From CAZFVY01 sp964522665 (GTDB lineage Bacteria > Verrucomicrobiota > Verrucomicrobiia > Limisphaerales > CAZFVY01): a DNA stretch of 64,000 nucleotides. Where the stretch lies: positions 87,473 to 151,472 of the forward strand of contig CAZFVY010000002.1 in NCBI GenBank assembly GCA_964522665.1. Reading direction: 5' to 3'. A program made the position numbers and the translations under genes. Position 1 is the first letter of the stretch, and the number at the start of each line of letters is the position of its first letter. This document shows positions 16,180 through 25,508 of the stretch, one piece after another. A model generated the notes under the pieces. The model saw only the letters and a program-made list of their open reading frames with translations, searched no databases and was not told the DNA's origin.

Positions 16180-17507
16180 AGTTTCCAGACCTTGCCCGAG
16201 TGCCCGGTAACTTGCGCGCTGCCATTGGTGAGCACGTACACTTCGCCGTCAGAGTCTTGAGCGAACGCGACGATGCAGGCCTTGATCTCGCCCTTCGGAT
16301 GAGACCCCAAATCCAGCGGCCCCATCGTCCACTTCTCGCCCGCCGAGGCGGGCGGCGTCGCGACGAACACAACGCCATCAGGGACCACGAAATTCCTCGA
16401 CCAATCGCCAAATATATAGCGGCCAACCAGCTTCGGCAGCGCCTTGCCTCGATAGACGTAACCGCCGGTGACGCTGATACCCATCGCTTCGGGGTCGCCG
16501 CGGAATCCGCCCTTGTTCTTATATTCAAAGATCGGGTCCACGAACGGTTTCCCGTCCGCGCCCACCTTCGGGCAATCAGTCGGCGGGTTGCGTTCATCCT
16601 TGGGGTTGAAACAGTGAAAACCTTCGCGCACGTTCCAGCCATAGTTGCCACCCTTTACGATGATGTCCACCTCTTCAAACATCGTCTGGCCCACGTCCGC
16701 GGCAAAAAGCTGTCGTTCGCCGCCTTGATCGAACGACATGCGCCACGGATTTCGCATTCCATACGCGTAAATCTCGGGCTTGCCTCCGCCGCCGGCGAAC
16801 GGATTATCCTTCGGAATGCCGTACGGCGTTCCGTTATCCACGTCGATCCGGAGGATTTTGCCCATCAGCGTTTCCTTGCTTTGGCCGTTGCCGAGCGGCG
16901 ATAGGCGGAGGCCTACGTCATCCGCATTGCCTCCATCGCCCACCGAGATGTAAAGGTAACCGTCCGGTCCGAACGCGATCGAGCCGCCATTGTGGTTGTA
17001 ATAGGGCTTATCGAACTCCAGCAAGACCCGTTCGGACGCCGGATCAGCGGCCGCGAAATCGCCTGGCGGGAATCGGAATTCAGAGATGCGGCTGGTGCAG
17101 TTCCAATTCGTCGGGGCGGCGGTCCGCAACGGGACACTGTAGAACACGTAGAACTTTCGATTCACCTTGAAGTTCGGATGCAACGCCAAGCCGAGCAGCC
17201 CGCGCTCGTCGAAACCCTTGATCAACTCAATCATGCGGTCGGTCAGGTCCAGCACGGGCGTCTCGGCGACCGTTCCCTCCGCGTCCACCAAATAAATCTT
17301 GCCGGCTTGATCCGCCACCAGACACCGACCCGAACCGTCGCGCAGCGAGGCAAGCGCCGTCGGAGAAACAAAGCCCTTGGCGAAGAGCTTTAGCGAGGCG
17401 CCGCTTTCCGACGCGGAAGCGGAACAAAATAGTCCAGCCAGCGCCAGGGCGGCGGCCATCAGGAGCTGGGGCACTCTTCGGGTAACGCGATTATTCAGGC
17501 GTAACAT
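16167..17507 (-). CDS. Secreted glucose/sorbosone dehydrogenase family protein (PQQ-type beta-propeller)
   Basis: 446 residues beginning with a signal peptide (RRVPQLLMAAALALAGLFCSASA). The rest is a GSDH-type six-bladed propeller: FDERGLLGLALHPNF, YYNHNGGSIAFGPDGYLYISVGDGG, YAYGMRNPWRMSFDQ and EVDIIVKGGNYGWNVREG are hallmark blocks, including the catalytic-His region. Known relatives oxidise sugars in the periplasm with PQQ. No PQQ biosynthesis genes are seen here. I chose the ATG at 17507 because it places the signal peptide at the start; a GTG at 17540 is also in frame. It converges on the guanylyltransferase gene. Confidence 0.92.
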   Translation of the reverse strand: MLRLNNRVTRRVPQLLMAAALALAGLFCSASASESGASLKLFAKGFVSPTALASLRDGSGRCLVADQAGKIYLVDAEGTVAETPVLDLTDRMIELIKGFDERGLLGLALHPNFKVNRKFYVFYSVPLRTAAPTNWNCTSRISEFRFPPGDFAAADPASERVLLEFDKPYYNHNGGSIAFGPDGYLYISVGDGGNADDVGLRLSPLGNGQSKETLMGKILRIDVDNGTPYGIPKDNPFAGGGGKPEIYAYGMRNPWRMSFDQGGERQLFAADVGQTMFEEVDIIVKGGNYGWNVREGFHCFNPKDERNPPTDCPKVGADGKPFVDPIFEYKNKGGFRGDPEAMGISVTGGYVYRGKALPKLVGRYIFGDWSRNFVVPDGVVFVATPPASAGEKWTMGPLDLGSHPKGEIKACIVAFAQDSDGEVYVLTNGSAQVTGHSGKVWKLVPE

Positions 17508-17718
17508 AATATCAATGGGTAAGGTGTTTTGCGGCCACACAGCGTCAATTCGCTAAGGCACGGAACGCGGTCGTTATCCCCGGCGCCATGCATAAATGCA
17601 AGCAGAATCCCGTCGGCGCGCGCCCGTCTTGGCCGCCCGATGACAGCCAGATGAGACCGCGCCGCCGCGTCGTCACGACGGCTTCGCGTTCGGAAATCGA
17701 GGGGCGACCCAACCCGCC

Positions 17719-20034
17719 TCAGGGCCCCTGGGGCCAATGCAAATTCTGCCGGAGAAACGCGAAGGTTCCTTTGCCATTGATGGTGTGCGGGCCGTTGAAG
17801 AACTCGATCGTCGTACGATCACCCAAGCCGAGTTGATCATACATGCGCCGGGTTTTCGCGAATTCGTACGCCACCCATTCGTCCGGCGCGACGCCATCGC
17901 CATGCCCGCGTTCGACCATGAACGGCCGGGGCAGGATCAACCAGCTCATTTCGGAGTAGTTGAAAGTATTTCCGAGGTTGAATTCCGGCATATCGTACTC
18001 GCCGCCAAAAAGGTAACAATACGGGCTGCGAGCGGCGACGTTCTTCCAAATCCATTCGTTATAGTCCGCCGAGCAAATCGACAGGCAATATCGATCCAAC
18101 AGGGAGGGAACGCGCATGGCCGTCTTACCTCCGTAGCTGAGTCCATAGAAGGCCATCCGCTGTGGATCGACGTAATCCAAACTGGCCAACCAATCCAGAA
18201 TAACCTCGTGTTGGCGAACGATGAATGAAAACAGCGTCCGTTTCAGCGGCTGGGCCTTGCGCAGGACCTGACGAAATCGGTTTTGACCGATGTACGGATT
18301 CTGTGGCGCGAAGGTGACGTAGCCCTGTTCCGCCAACCGGCACGCGAACGCATGATAATACTGGCTGTCCACCTTCGGGTCGGCCACGTCGCTGGGACGC
18401 CCCTCCAAGCCATGCTGGCAGACAACCACGGGCCGGCGCTCACCAGCCGGGATGTTCACGGGTACGAGTAATATCCCGTACGCAAAAACGTCTGGAAATA
18501 CGTCCAGCGTCACCTCATACCCCTTGAACGCGGGCGTCTCGATGATCAACCGACTCCGTGGTCGCGGCGGAAGCGTGGCGCGCGGTAATCGACCAATGAT
18601 CTCGTCCCAAAAATAGTCGCGGTACGCCTGCGCGCTCGCCACGAACGACTCGGCGCTCTTCCGATCCGCTTTGCCCCAGAATTTGGCGCGCGTGAATTCC
18701 GATTCGCGCATCAACCATTGCGTATCCTCCAGTATTTCGGCGTAGGCCTGAGCCACCCGAGTCGTTGGCGCCTCGACCAATCGAGGCGCCTCAAGCGAGA
18801 ACCTCGGCGTTTGCTTCACTCCCAGCCCAACCAAAAACGCCCGTAAAGTTTCGTCGTTAGCAATCGCCTCTGGCCCGGCCTTCACAAACGTCAGACGAGT
18901 TGTCGCCGGAATCGGCCGAATCCATTCGCGAGCACGCGCGACCTCCTGCTCGACATGGACCGGATCAGGCGGAACGAGCTTGCCCGGCGCCGCGCCGTCA
19001 TGCGGCTGCCCTGGCGCGGGATACTCGGCCGTCGGGTACTTGCCCGCCTCGATGACCAGCGCTCGCGGCGCGATCAGCCCGGCGAGCTCGGCGTCACCAT
19101 ACTGCTCCAGCAGGGACCATACGTTGCGATAAATCGGCTCCTGGTAGGTCGCCTCGCGTGGTTGGAAATAGCCGCACACCGCGGTCGCGTCGATCCGGGT
19201 ATCGCTGGCGCCGGCGTAAAGCGCCAGCAGGCCCCCCTCGCCGTAGCCAATGACGCCGATCGGCGCATGCGGCGCTTCCTGACTGAACCAATCGACGGCG
19301 GCCAATATTTTTTGCGTTTCATAGCCGGCCAAGGTGCGGCCCATCTCGTAAGCCGCACGCCAGAGGAACTCCCGCTGCGATTGACGCGTGTGCCGGACGC
19401 CGGGTAGCCCGCTGTAAGTGTCGCCGCGATCAACCAAAGTCGGGATGAGCACGCGGCAGCCGTTTTCCGCCAGACGGGGCGCGAACTGGGCCTCGGGGGC
19501 CAAGCCGGACGCCAGACCAGCGAGCATTTCCGGCGACATGTCACAGTCGGGCGCGGCCACGACGTTGGCAACCGCCCGCCTTTTAGGCTCCAAGAGCAGT
19601 CCCTCACCCCGCACGCCGCGAAAGACATTCCAGCTAACCGAATAGACCCGATATTCGCCCGTCTCGGCGACGAAGGAACGCCCCCTGTCCAAACCGGGCT
19701 CGGAGGCGGACAAAAGCGGCGTTTCCACCTCCAGCCGAATCGTATCCCGGTGGTCGATCAGTCCGGTGATTTCGCGGAAATGTTGTCGGTTGGTTTCGAC
19801 CGACGTCAAATAGTTTGTCATCGACGAAAAATCCCGCCGCCAAAAACCGGCCCGATTTTGCACGCGGGCGACGAGGTCATTACTCAAAAACCGGTCGATG
19901 CCGTCCACCATTTGGGCCGCCAGATCGCCCGACAACGTGAGGGACTCGGTGTGAGGCAGGTTTTCCGCGCGCGCCCGAAGGAAGAGTCCAAAGGCGCAGG
20001 CCAGGCTGGCGATGATGAAGTGAGGGGATTTCAT
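17719..20034 (-). CDS. Secreted double alpha/beta-hydrolase (dienelactone hydrolase / acetylxylan esterase-like)
   Basis: 771 residues with a signal peptide (HFIIASLACAFGLFLRARA). Two alpha/beta-hydrolase domains follow. In the first (about residues 90-370) the nucleophile elbow reads IGVIGYGEGG, so the expected Ser is Gly and this copy may be inactive. In the second (about 500-770) VVVCQHGLEGRPSD, a nucleophile elbow MAFYGLSYGGKTA and a late His in VERGHGDG form a complete-looking triad region. Similar long proteins are common in Planctomycetota and Verrucomicrobiota and are usually listed as acetylxylan esterase or dienelactone hydrolase-like. The actual substrate is not known. The gene stands alone with 211 bases to the sugar dehydrogenase start. 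Confidence 0.85.
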   Translation of the reverse strand: MKSPHFIIASLACAFGLFLRARAENLPHTESLTLSGDLAAQMVDGIDRFLSNDLVARVQNRAGFWRRDFSSMTNYLTSVETNRQHFREITGLIDHRDTIRLEVETPLLSASEPGLDRGRSFVAETGEYRVYSVSWNVFRGVRGEGLLLEPKRRAVANVVAAPDCDMSPEMLAGLASGLAPEAQFAPRLAENGCRVLIPTLVDRGDTYSGLPGVRHTRQSQREFLWRAAYEMGRTLAGYETQKILAAVDWFSQEAPHAPIGVIGYGEGGLLALYAGASDTRIDATAVCGYFQPREATYQEPIYRNVWSLLEQYGDAELAGLIAPRALVIEAGKYPTAEYPAPGQPHDGAAPGKLVPPDPVHVEQEVARAREWIRPIPATTRLTFVKAGPEAIANDETLRAFLVGLGVKQTPRFSLEAPRLVEAPTTRVAQAYAEILEDTQWLMRESEFTRAKFWGKADRKSAESFVASAQAYRDYFWDEIIGRLPRATLPPRPRSRLIIETPAFKGYEVTLDVFPDVFAYGILLVPVNIPAGERRPVVVCQHGLEGRPSDVADPKVDSQYYHAFACRLAEQGYVTFAPQNPYIGQNRFRQVLRKAQPLKRTLFSFIVRQHEVILDWLASLDYVDPQRMAFYGLSYGGKTAMRVPSLLDRYCLSICSADYNEWIWKNVAARSPYCYLFGGEYDMPEFNLGNTFNYSEMSWLILPRPFMVERGHGDGVAPDEWVAYEFAKTRRMYDQLGLGDRTTIEFFNGPHTINGKGTFAFLRQNLHWPQGP

Positions 20035-20160
20035 GCGTTTGACGGTTAATCCGAGTTTTCTGGAACGTCTTCAATGAACACCAAAAGCAGGCGCCAAGGC
20101 AAAGCAAATGACGCATTCCCGCGATTGCCAATCGGCGCAACCTCCCGGTAGGCTCAGCGC

Positions 20161-20880
20161 GTGGTTCGACTAGTATTGTTCGATATCGACGGCACGCTGA
20201 TTCGCACCGGAGGCGCGGGAGTAAAAGCCTTCGAGCTAACCTTTGCCACCGAGTTCAAGATCGCGCGGGGCACCGAAAAAATGAAATTCGCCGGCCGCAC
20301 CGACGTGTCGCTGGTGCGCGAATTCTTCACGCTGCACGAAATCGACCCAAGTCCCGATAATTTCGCGCGCTTTTTTGATCGCTACACCTTTTGGCTCGAT
20401 CATGTTCTGCACGAAGCCACGGGCGAGACGTGCGAAGGGGTGGACGAATTCATTCGCGATCTCGCGGCCCTGCCCGACCCGCCGACCTTGGGTCTCTTGA
20501 CGGGCAATATCCGTCTCGGCGCGGAGCTCAAATTGCGGCGCTACCAGCTCTGGGAGTATTTCACCATGGGCGCGTTTGGTGACGATCACGAAGACCGAAA
20601 CCAATTGGCGGTGATCGCCAAAGCGCGCGGCAGCCGGTTGCTGAAGGAAGAGCTTTCGGGCGAACAGATTTTGGTGATCGGGGACACGCCGCGGGATATC
20701 GAGTGCGCCGCGGCGATCGACGCCCAGATGCTGGCGGTTGCCACCGGCGGGGCGTCCTTGGGCGACCTCGAGACTCATCGGCCGACTTGGGCGGTAAAAA
20801 ATCTCCGCGAGATCACCGCCGCGGAGACGTGTGGTCAGGCTGGCCGGGTGCGCCGGCGCAAGCCGAGGCAGCCCTCGTGA
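20161..20880 (+). CDS. HAD-family hydrolase, phosphoglycolate phosphatase-like
   Basis: 239 residues. HAD motif I is LVLFDIDGTLIRTGGAG at the very N terminus, motif II is LGLLTGN, and motif IV is ILVIGDTPRDIECAAAI, all intact. A helical cap of the Gph/beta-phosphoglucomutase type lies between motifs I and II. Members dephosphorylate small metabolites such as phosphoglycolate, but specificity cannot be read here. The start is GTG at 20161, set by the position of motif I. The gene is divergent from the double hydrolase gene, with 126 bases between. Confidence 0.9.
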   Translation: MVRLVLFDIDGTLIRTGGAGVKAFELTFATEFKIARGTEKMKFAGRTDVSLVREFFTLHEIDPSPDNFARFFDRYTFWLDHVLHEATGETCEGVDEFIRDLAALPDPPTLGLLTGNIRLGAELKLRRYQLWEYFTMGAFGDDHEDRNQLAVIAKARGSRLLKEELSGEQILVIGDTPRDIECAAAIDAQMLAVATGGASLGDLETHRPTWAVKNLREITAAETCGQAGRVRRRKPRQPS

Positions 20881-20965
20881 ACACCATACGTATCCACCCT
20901 CCCCTTCCCGGCTTCGGCCACCCAGGAGTCGTTGCCGCCGCCCGCCCAGGATGCCCGCGCCGAAA

Positions 20966-21196
20966 CTAATGTGAATGAGGCCGTCCGGTGCCGCAAAGCC
21001 CGCACGAACTCGGCGTTCCCGAACACGCCGGCGCCTCGCCGCCTCCACCGGCGACGCTCGAGGCAAATACCGAAAGCTTCTTGGTTAGTTTGGCAGTACC
21101 GCAATGGGGACACGGCGTGCCCTCCCAATGGGTGGAACGAACCAACACTTCGCTGTCGCGGTCGCATTTGGAACAGTGGAATTCGTAAATTGGCAT
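20966..21196 (-). CDS. FmdB-type zinc ribbon protein
   Basis: 76 residues. It begins MPIYEFHCSKCDRDSEVLV, the standard N terminus of the FmdB putative regulatory family, and has a second knuckle CPHCGTAK, giving a CxxC-CxxC zinc ribbon. The C-terminal half is Gly/Ser/Cys-rich (GGGGEAPACSG). The ATG at 21196 gives the family start; the frame is open further upstream but that stretch is not conserved. The function of the family is poorly known; it is often proposed to bind nucleic acid or other proteins. Confidence 0.88.
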   Translation of the reverse strand: MPIYEFHCSKCDRDSEVLVRSTHWEGTPCPHCGTAKLTKKLSVFASSVAGGGGEAPACSGTPSSCGLCGTGRPHSH

Positions 21197-21628
21197 ACCC
21201 AGAGAGTACCGCATCCACACCCGGCGATCAAGCGCCGCCCGCCCGGCGTCCATCCCGCTGAATTGACGTTGCTTCATCTTGCGCTGCCTTGGGAGGTAGG
21301 TTAGTCTCCGGTCGCTGTCCAAATGACAGGCAACCCAATCCGCAGCCAATTAATCGCGCCGGCAGCCGTGGAGGCGGCGAGTTCGACCCCCAAGGGCGAA
21401 GCACCGGCGTTGGGTCCGAATCATGTCAACCAATTCACTAGAGCCGGGATGCTGGAGCTAGATTATCCGCGCTCCGCGCCTACGTCTGCCTTGGCTCCAC
21501 GCCCGGTATTCTGGACAATTCTATATCGGTTCGTCGGATTCATCTCGCGGGGACGTTGGTTCGCCGGTGATCGCTGGGGTAGTGAGGCAAGCCCTAACCG
21601 ATCCGCCGGTGGGCGATTAGGTCGTTTG
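21197..21628. other. Intergenic / uncertain upstream region of sensor kinase
   Basis: The frame of the sensor kinase is open from an ATG at 21323, but the roughly 100 residues it would add (rich in Pro, Arg and Gly) show no signal peptide or family pattern. I see no ribosome binding site before 21323. The stretch more likely holds the promoters of the divergent fmdB-like and kinase genes. No other gene is visible in it. Confidence 0.4.
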
Positions 21629-24600
21629 ATGGGTAAACCGCGCCGCGTCGTGGCCTGTTCGGCGACTGGCGTCGGTCGCTCGCGCGTGTCACGGCTGGAG
21701 CGCGCCTGGCCAACCCACTTGGGCTGGAACCTCATTATCGGGCTTCTTCTCTCATCGAGCCGAAACGCCTCCGCGAATGCGAAGGGTGACTACGGCGTCG
21801 TCAACTGGCAGGTCGAAGATGGCCTGCCGCAAAATACGGTCAAAGAGATACTCCAGACGCGCGACGGCTACCTCTGGTTAGGAACCTACAACGGACTGGC
21901 CCGCTTTGATGGACTGAAGTTTGCCACCTTCAATACCGCCAATACTCCTGCGATGCGGTCCGAGGACATCGCGGCGCTTTTCGAGGACAGCCGATCGCGC
22001 CTCTGGGTCGGCACCGAATATGGATTGTTGCGCTACGAATTGGGCCGTCTGGCCCCCTGCCCGGAAGCGGAAGCGTTTGCGAGCGCTCACGTGATGGATA
22101 TTCGCGAATTGCCCGACCAAAGCCTGGTGGTCGCCACCGATCAAGGAATTTTTCGTCGAACCAACGGCGCCTTTCAAGAGCTTCCGATCCCTGGCGCCGC
22201 CTGGCCAACCCGCCGTAGTTGGGTGGCGGTGGATCCGCACGGGCAGTTGTGGATCGCGCAGCGCGCGGCGCTCTACACGTGGGAGGCGGGGCAGCTGACG
22301 TTGCAGACTCGGCTCGACGCCGAAGTCAGCTTCATGCTCGCCGACGTTGATGGGACAATTTGGTGCATCCTGAATGACACTCGACTCGTTCACGTCGTAC
22401 GAGGGGTCGCTCAGCCGCACCTTCTGGAGAACGCGGGCAATCTCCGTGGCCTGACCAGGACTAGGAATGGCGATTTTTGGATCTCAACCGACCACGGGCT
22501 GGTCCGCGAACGGGCCGGAGCCATCCTCCGTCTGACCACGCAAGATGGACTTCCGAACGAAAAGCTGGAATTGGTCTTCGAGGACGTCGAAGGGAATCTT
22601 TGGGTCGGAACGGCCGACGATGGTTTGGTGCGGCTGCGGGAAAAACGCGTCGAGACTTACTCGACGGAGGACGGCTTGACGAGCGACGATACGATCAGCG
22701 TGCTCGGCGATCCCGATGGCCGCGTCTGGGTCGGAACATTTGACGGAGGTCTCAACGTTCTCGAGGCGGGCAAGTGGCGGGCGGTTCGGCCACCTGGCTT
22801 GCCCGAAAGTGTGCAGCACGTAATTTCGCTTTGTCGAACCCGTGACGGCGCCCTGTGGTTCGGGACGTACGGCCGCGGCGCGTTTCGGTGGCAAGACGCC
22901 GGACCGGTCCAAGCCGAAGGCAATGACGTTGAGCGCATCGCGCGTGCGCTTCTGGAAGATCGGCGCGGCGGAATCTGGATCGGCACGAGCAAAGAGGGGG
23001 TCGAGTATTTTCAGGAATCGGGCGTGAAATGGTTTAACGCCTCCAATGGGTTATCCATCAATTTCGTCACCGCGATCGCCCAGGATCGCGCCAACGATGT
23101 TTGGATCGGCACCGAAGACGGACTGAACCGGGTTTCCGGGGAACGAGTCACGCGGTATTTCAAACGTGATGGCCTCGGCGTGAATCTGGTGAACGCCCTC
23201 TACGTCGATGAAGCGGGCGACCTCTGGATCGGGACGATGGGCGGCGGGTTAACCCGCTATCGGGACGGCCGTTTTGCGACGGTAACCTCGGCCCAGGGAT
23301 TGTCGAATGACCGCATTACTCAAATTCTGGAGGATGACGACGGCGTCCTGTGGCTGGGAACGCAGTCGGGTATCTTTCGCGTCCGCAAGGGCGATCTCAA
23401 CGCCGTTTTGGACCATCGGCGTAACTCGGTCGATTGTGTGACCTACACGAAGGCCGACGGGTTGCGCCATCCCAGCTACGTGGGCGGTTTTCAGCCGACC
23501 TGCATGAAGTCGTCGGACGGCCGGCTCTGGTTCTGCGGCCCGGGCGGAGTGACCGTGATCGATCCGAAAAAGTTGAAAACCGATTCGCCTCCCCCACCGC
23601 TCTACATCGAGAGCGTGATTGTGGATGGCGAAAACGTTTTCGACCAAACGCGAGAGGCCGAGCGAGCGGGTGGCGCGGCCACGCCGGGAGGCCGGCCGGC
23701 CATTGCGGGGATCGGGCCGGAATTACCAGTCTTCCGGGTCGCCGCCGGCGCGCGCCGATTGGAGTTCAATTACACCGCGCTAAATTTTTCAGCTCCGAAT
23801 CGTGTCCTCTTCCGGTGCCGTCTCGAAGGTTACGAGGACGAGTGGCAGAATGTCGGCCCGCGGCGCTCGGTGCAGTACACGCGCCTGCCGCCCGGGCCCT
23901 ACCGATTTCGGGTCGCCGTCGCGAGTGAAACGACCAGCGAACACCGACCGGAAGCGGCGGTCGCGCTCTTGGTGGAAGGCCGACTCACCGAAAGTTGGTG
24001 GTTTAGGGGATTACTGATTGCCGTGGTCGGCGGTGTGGGTGTCCTCTTCTACCGCTTGAAGATGCGGCATCTCCACGAGGTCGAGCAACTCCGCTCACGC
24101 ATCGCCAGCGACCTGCACGACGAAGTCGGCGCCAACCTGAGTAATATCGCCCTGCTTGCCTCCTTGGGAGTTCACGCGCCAAGCGGCCCCGGACACGGCT
24201 CCTCAGAACTATCGGAAATCCACCGGATTGCCATCCAAACCGCGAACGCCGTACGGGATGTCGTCTGGTTCATCATGCCCGGTTACGACACCCTGCAAGA
24301 ATTGGTGAGCCAACTGGAATCGGCGACCGATCGCCTGCTGGTCAATATCGAGGTTAATTTCCAATCAACGATTGAAAACAGCGGCGAGAAACTTTCCATC
24401 CTGTTCTGCCGCAACGTATTCCTGTTGTACAAGGAAGTGCTGCACAATATCGTCAAACACTCGGAAGCAAGCAAAGTCGAAATTCAGATCAATCAGGCGG
24501 GCAGCTACTTTGACCTGTTGATTCGCGACAACGGTTTCGGCTATGACGCTGCCGCGATTCGGAAAGGGCATGGTTTAGGGAGCTTGCGGCGGCGGGCGAC

Positions 24601-24679
24601 TGAATTGAAGGGAACTCTCGACATGGAAAGCAAACTCGGGCGCGGCACAACCGTCCATTTCCGCGTCCGGCTAAAATGA
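21629..24679 (+). CDS. Beta-propeller sensor histidine kinase (Reg_prop, Y_Y_Y, HisKA_3, HATPase)
   Basis: About 1016 residues. A signal-peptide-like segment (LGWNLIIGLLLSSSRNASA) is followed by a periplasmic sensor of repeated two-component propeller units. The repeats carry blocks such as DGYLWLGTYNGLARFDG, LWVGTEYGLLRY, LWVGTADDGLVRL and IWIGTEDGLNRV. A Y_Y_Y domain (YEDEWQNVGPRRSVQYTRLP) precedes one TM helix (GLLIAVVGGVGVLFYRL). The cytoplasmic part has the HisKA_3 box ASDLHDEVGANLSNIALL, with phospho-acceptor His about residue 830, and HATPase motifs IVKHSEAS, IRDNGFGY and GHGLGSLRRRA. Such kinases typically sense poly- or oligosaccharides, but the ligand is unknown. Start 21629 is a judgement; 21323 is the alternative. 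Its regulator gene follows. Confidence 0.9.
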   Translation: MGKPRRVVACSATGVGRSRVSRLERAWPTHLGWNLIIGLLLSSSRNASANAKGDYGVVNWQVEDGLPQNTVKEILQTRDGYLWLGTYNGLARFDGLKFATFNTANTPAMRSEDIAALFEDSRSRLWVGTEYGLLRYELGRLAPCPEAEAFASAHVMDIRELPDQSLVVATDQGIFRRTNGAFQELPIPGAAWPTRRSWVAVDPHGQLWIAQRAALYTWEAGQLTLQTRLDAEVSFMLADVDGTIWCILNDTRLVHVVRGVAQPHLLENAGNLRGLTRTRNGDFWISTDHGLVRERAGAILRLTTQDGLPNEKLELVFEDVEGNLWVGTADDGLVRLREKRVETYSTEDGLTSDDTISVLGDPDGRVWVGTFDGGLNVLEAGKWRAVRPPGLPESVQHVISLCRTRDGALWFGTYGRGAFRWQDAGPVQAEGNDVERIARALLEDRRGGIWIGTSKEGVEYFQESGVKWFNASNGLSINFVTAIAQDRANDVWIGTEDGLNRVSGERVTRYFKRDGLGVNLVNALYVDEAGDLWIGTMGGGLTRYRDGRFATVTSAQGLSNDRITQILEDDDGVLWLGTQSGIFRVRKGDLNAVLDHRRNSVDCVTYTKADGLRHPSYVGGFQPTCMKSSDGRLWFCGPGGVTVIDPKKLKTDSPPPPLYIESVIVDGENVFDQTREAERAGGAATPGGRPAIAGIGPELPVFRVAAGARRLEFNYTALNFSAPNRVLFRCRLEGYEDEWQNVGPRRSVQYTRLPPGPYRFRVAVASETTSEHRPEAAVALLVEGRLTESWWFRGLLIAVVGGVGVLFYRLKMRHLHEVEQLRSRIASDLHDEVGANLSNIALLASLGVHAPSGPGHGSSELSEIHRIAIQTANAVRDVVWFIMPGYDTLQELVSQLESATDRLLVNIEVNFQSTIENSGEKLSILFCRNVFLLYKEVLHNIVKHSEASKVEIQINQAGSYFDLLIRDNGFGYDAAAIRKGHGLGSLRRRATELKGTLDMESKLGRGTTVHFRVRLK

Positions 24680-24697
24680 AGAAGCTCGCCGAAAGGC

Positions 24698-24715
24698 ATG
24701 GCGTGAATACGCCAT
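24698..24715 (+). terminator. Hairpin between kinase and regulator genes
   Basis: ATGGCGT-GAAT-ACGCCAT is a perfect 7-base stem with a 4-base loop, 18 bases after the kinase stop. No T-run follows directly. It may attenuate or process the transcript between the kinase and the regulator, which lie 114 bases apart. Confidence 0.35.
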
Positions 24716-24793
24716 ACCCAATCGCGCCCTGCGCGCGTAAGGTGCTTTGCTTAGCCCGGATAGCAAAAAACTGGACGCGAACAAAAAGGTGAC

Positions 24794-25426
24794 ATGACCA
24801 ACGTCTGGATCGTGGAAGATAACGAAGGGTACAGACGCACGCTGTTGCGGGTAATCAACGGCGACCAACACCTGCGTTGCGAACGTGTCTTCGGCTCGTG
24901 CGAAGACGCGCTGGAGGAGTTAAAAAGCGGGTCTCCACCGGAGGTGTTGTTGTTGGACATCAATCTTCCCGGGATGGACGGGGTCACCGCGGCGCCCGAG
25001 TTCAAACGCGTCGCCCCCACTACTGAGATCATCATGCTGACGATGTTCAGCGATAATCGGACCGTTTTTCAGGCCCTATGCGCCGGCGCGTCCGGTTATC
25101 TGCTCAAGACCAGCGCGGCCGACGTGATCATCAATGGGATCATGGAGGTCGTGAACGGCGGCGCGCCGATGAGTCCCCAAATCGCCCGCGCCGTGCTCAA
25201 TTTGTTCAATCGGGTGGTTCCCCAAAACACCGACTACAAGCTCACCTCGCGAGAGGTCGGCGTGCTCGAACTCCTCGTTAAAGGCAGCACGAAAAAAGCG
25301 ATCGCCGACCAGCTGGCCATCAGTTACCATACTGTCGATAAGCACGTCCGCAGCATCTACACCAAGCTCCACGTCCAGAGCGTCAGCGCGGCGGTGGCCA
25401 AAGCGTTGCGCGAAAAGCTAATCTAA
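24794..25426 (+). CDS. Response regulator, NarL/LuxR family
   Basis: 210 residues. The receiver domain has acidic residues VEDNEG near residues 7-10, phospho-acceptor Asp55 in LLLDINLPGMDG, the Thr of IIMLTMF and Lys of GYLLKTS. The C-terminal LuxR-type HTH (LTSREVGVLELLVKGSTKKAIADQLAISYHTVDKHVRSIYTKLHV) binds DNA. Adjacency and the HisKA_3 class of the upstream kinase make it the cognate partner. A purine-rich AAAAAGGTGAC precedes the ATG as ribosome binding site. The target genes are not evident. Confidence 0.95.
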   Translation: MTNVWIVEDNEGYRRTLLRVINGDQHLRCERVFGSCEDALEELKSGSPPEVLLLDINLPGMDGVTAAPEFKRVAPTTEIIMLTMFSDNRTVFQALCAGASGYLLKTSAADVIINGIMEVVNGGAPMSPQIARAVLNLFNRVVPQNTDYKLTSREVGVLELLVKGSTKKAIADQLAISYHTVDKHVRSIYTKLHVQSVSAAVAKALREKLI

Positions 25427-25508
25427 ACTTCCGCGCGCCGCGCGCCACGAACCGGATCAGGACGCTGCGATTCGCCAGCCAGAGCGCCCGCTTTGCTGCG
25501 TCCGCGCC

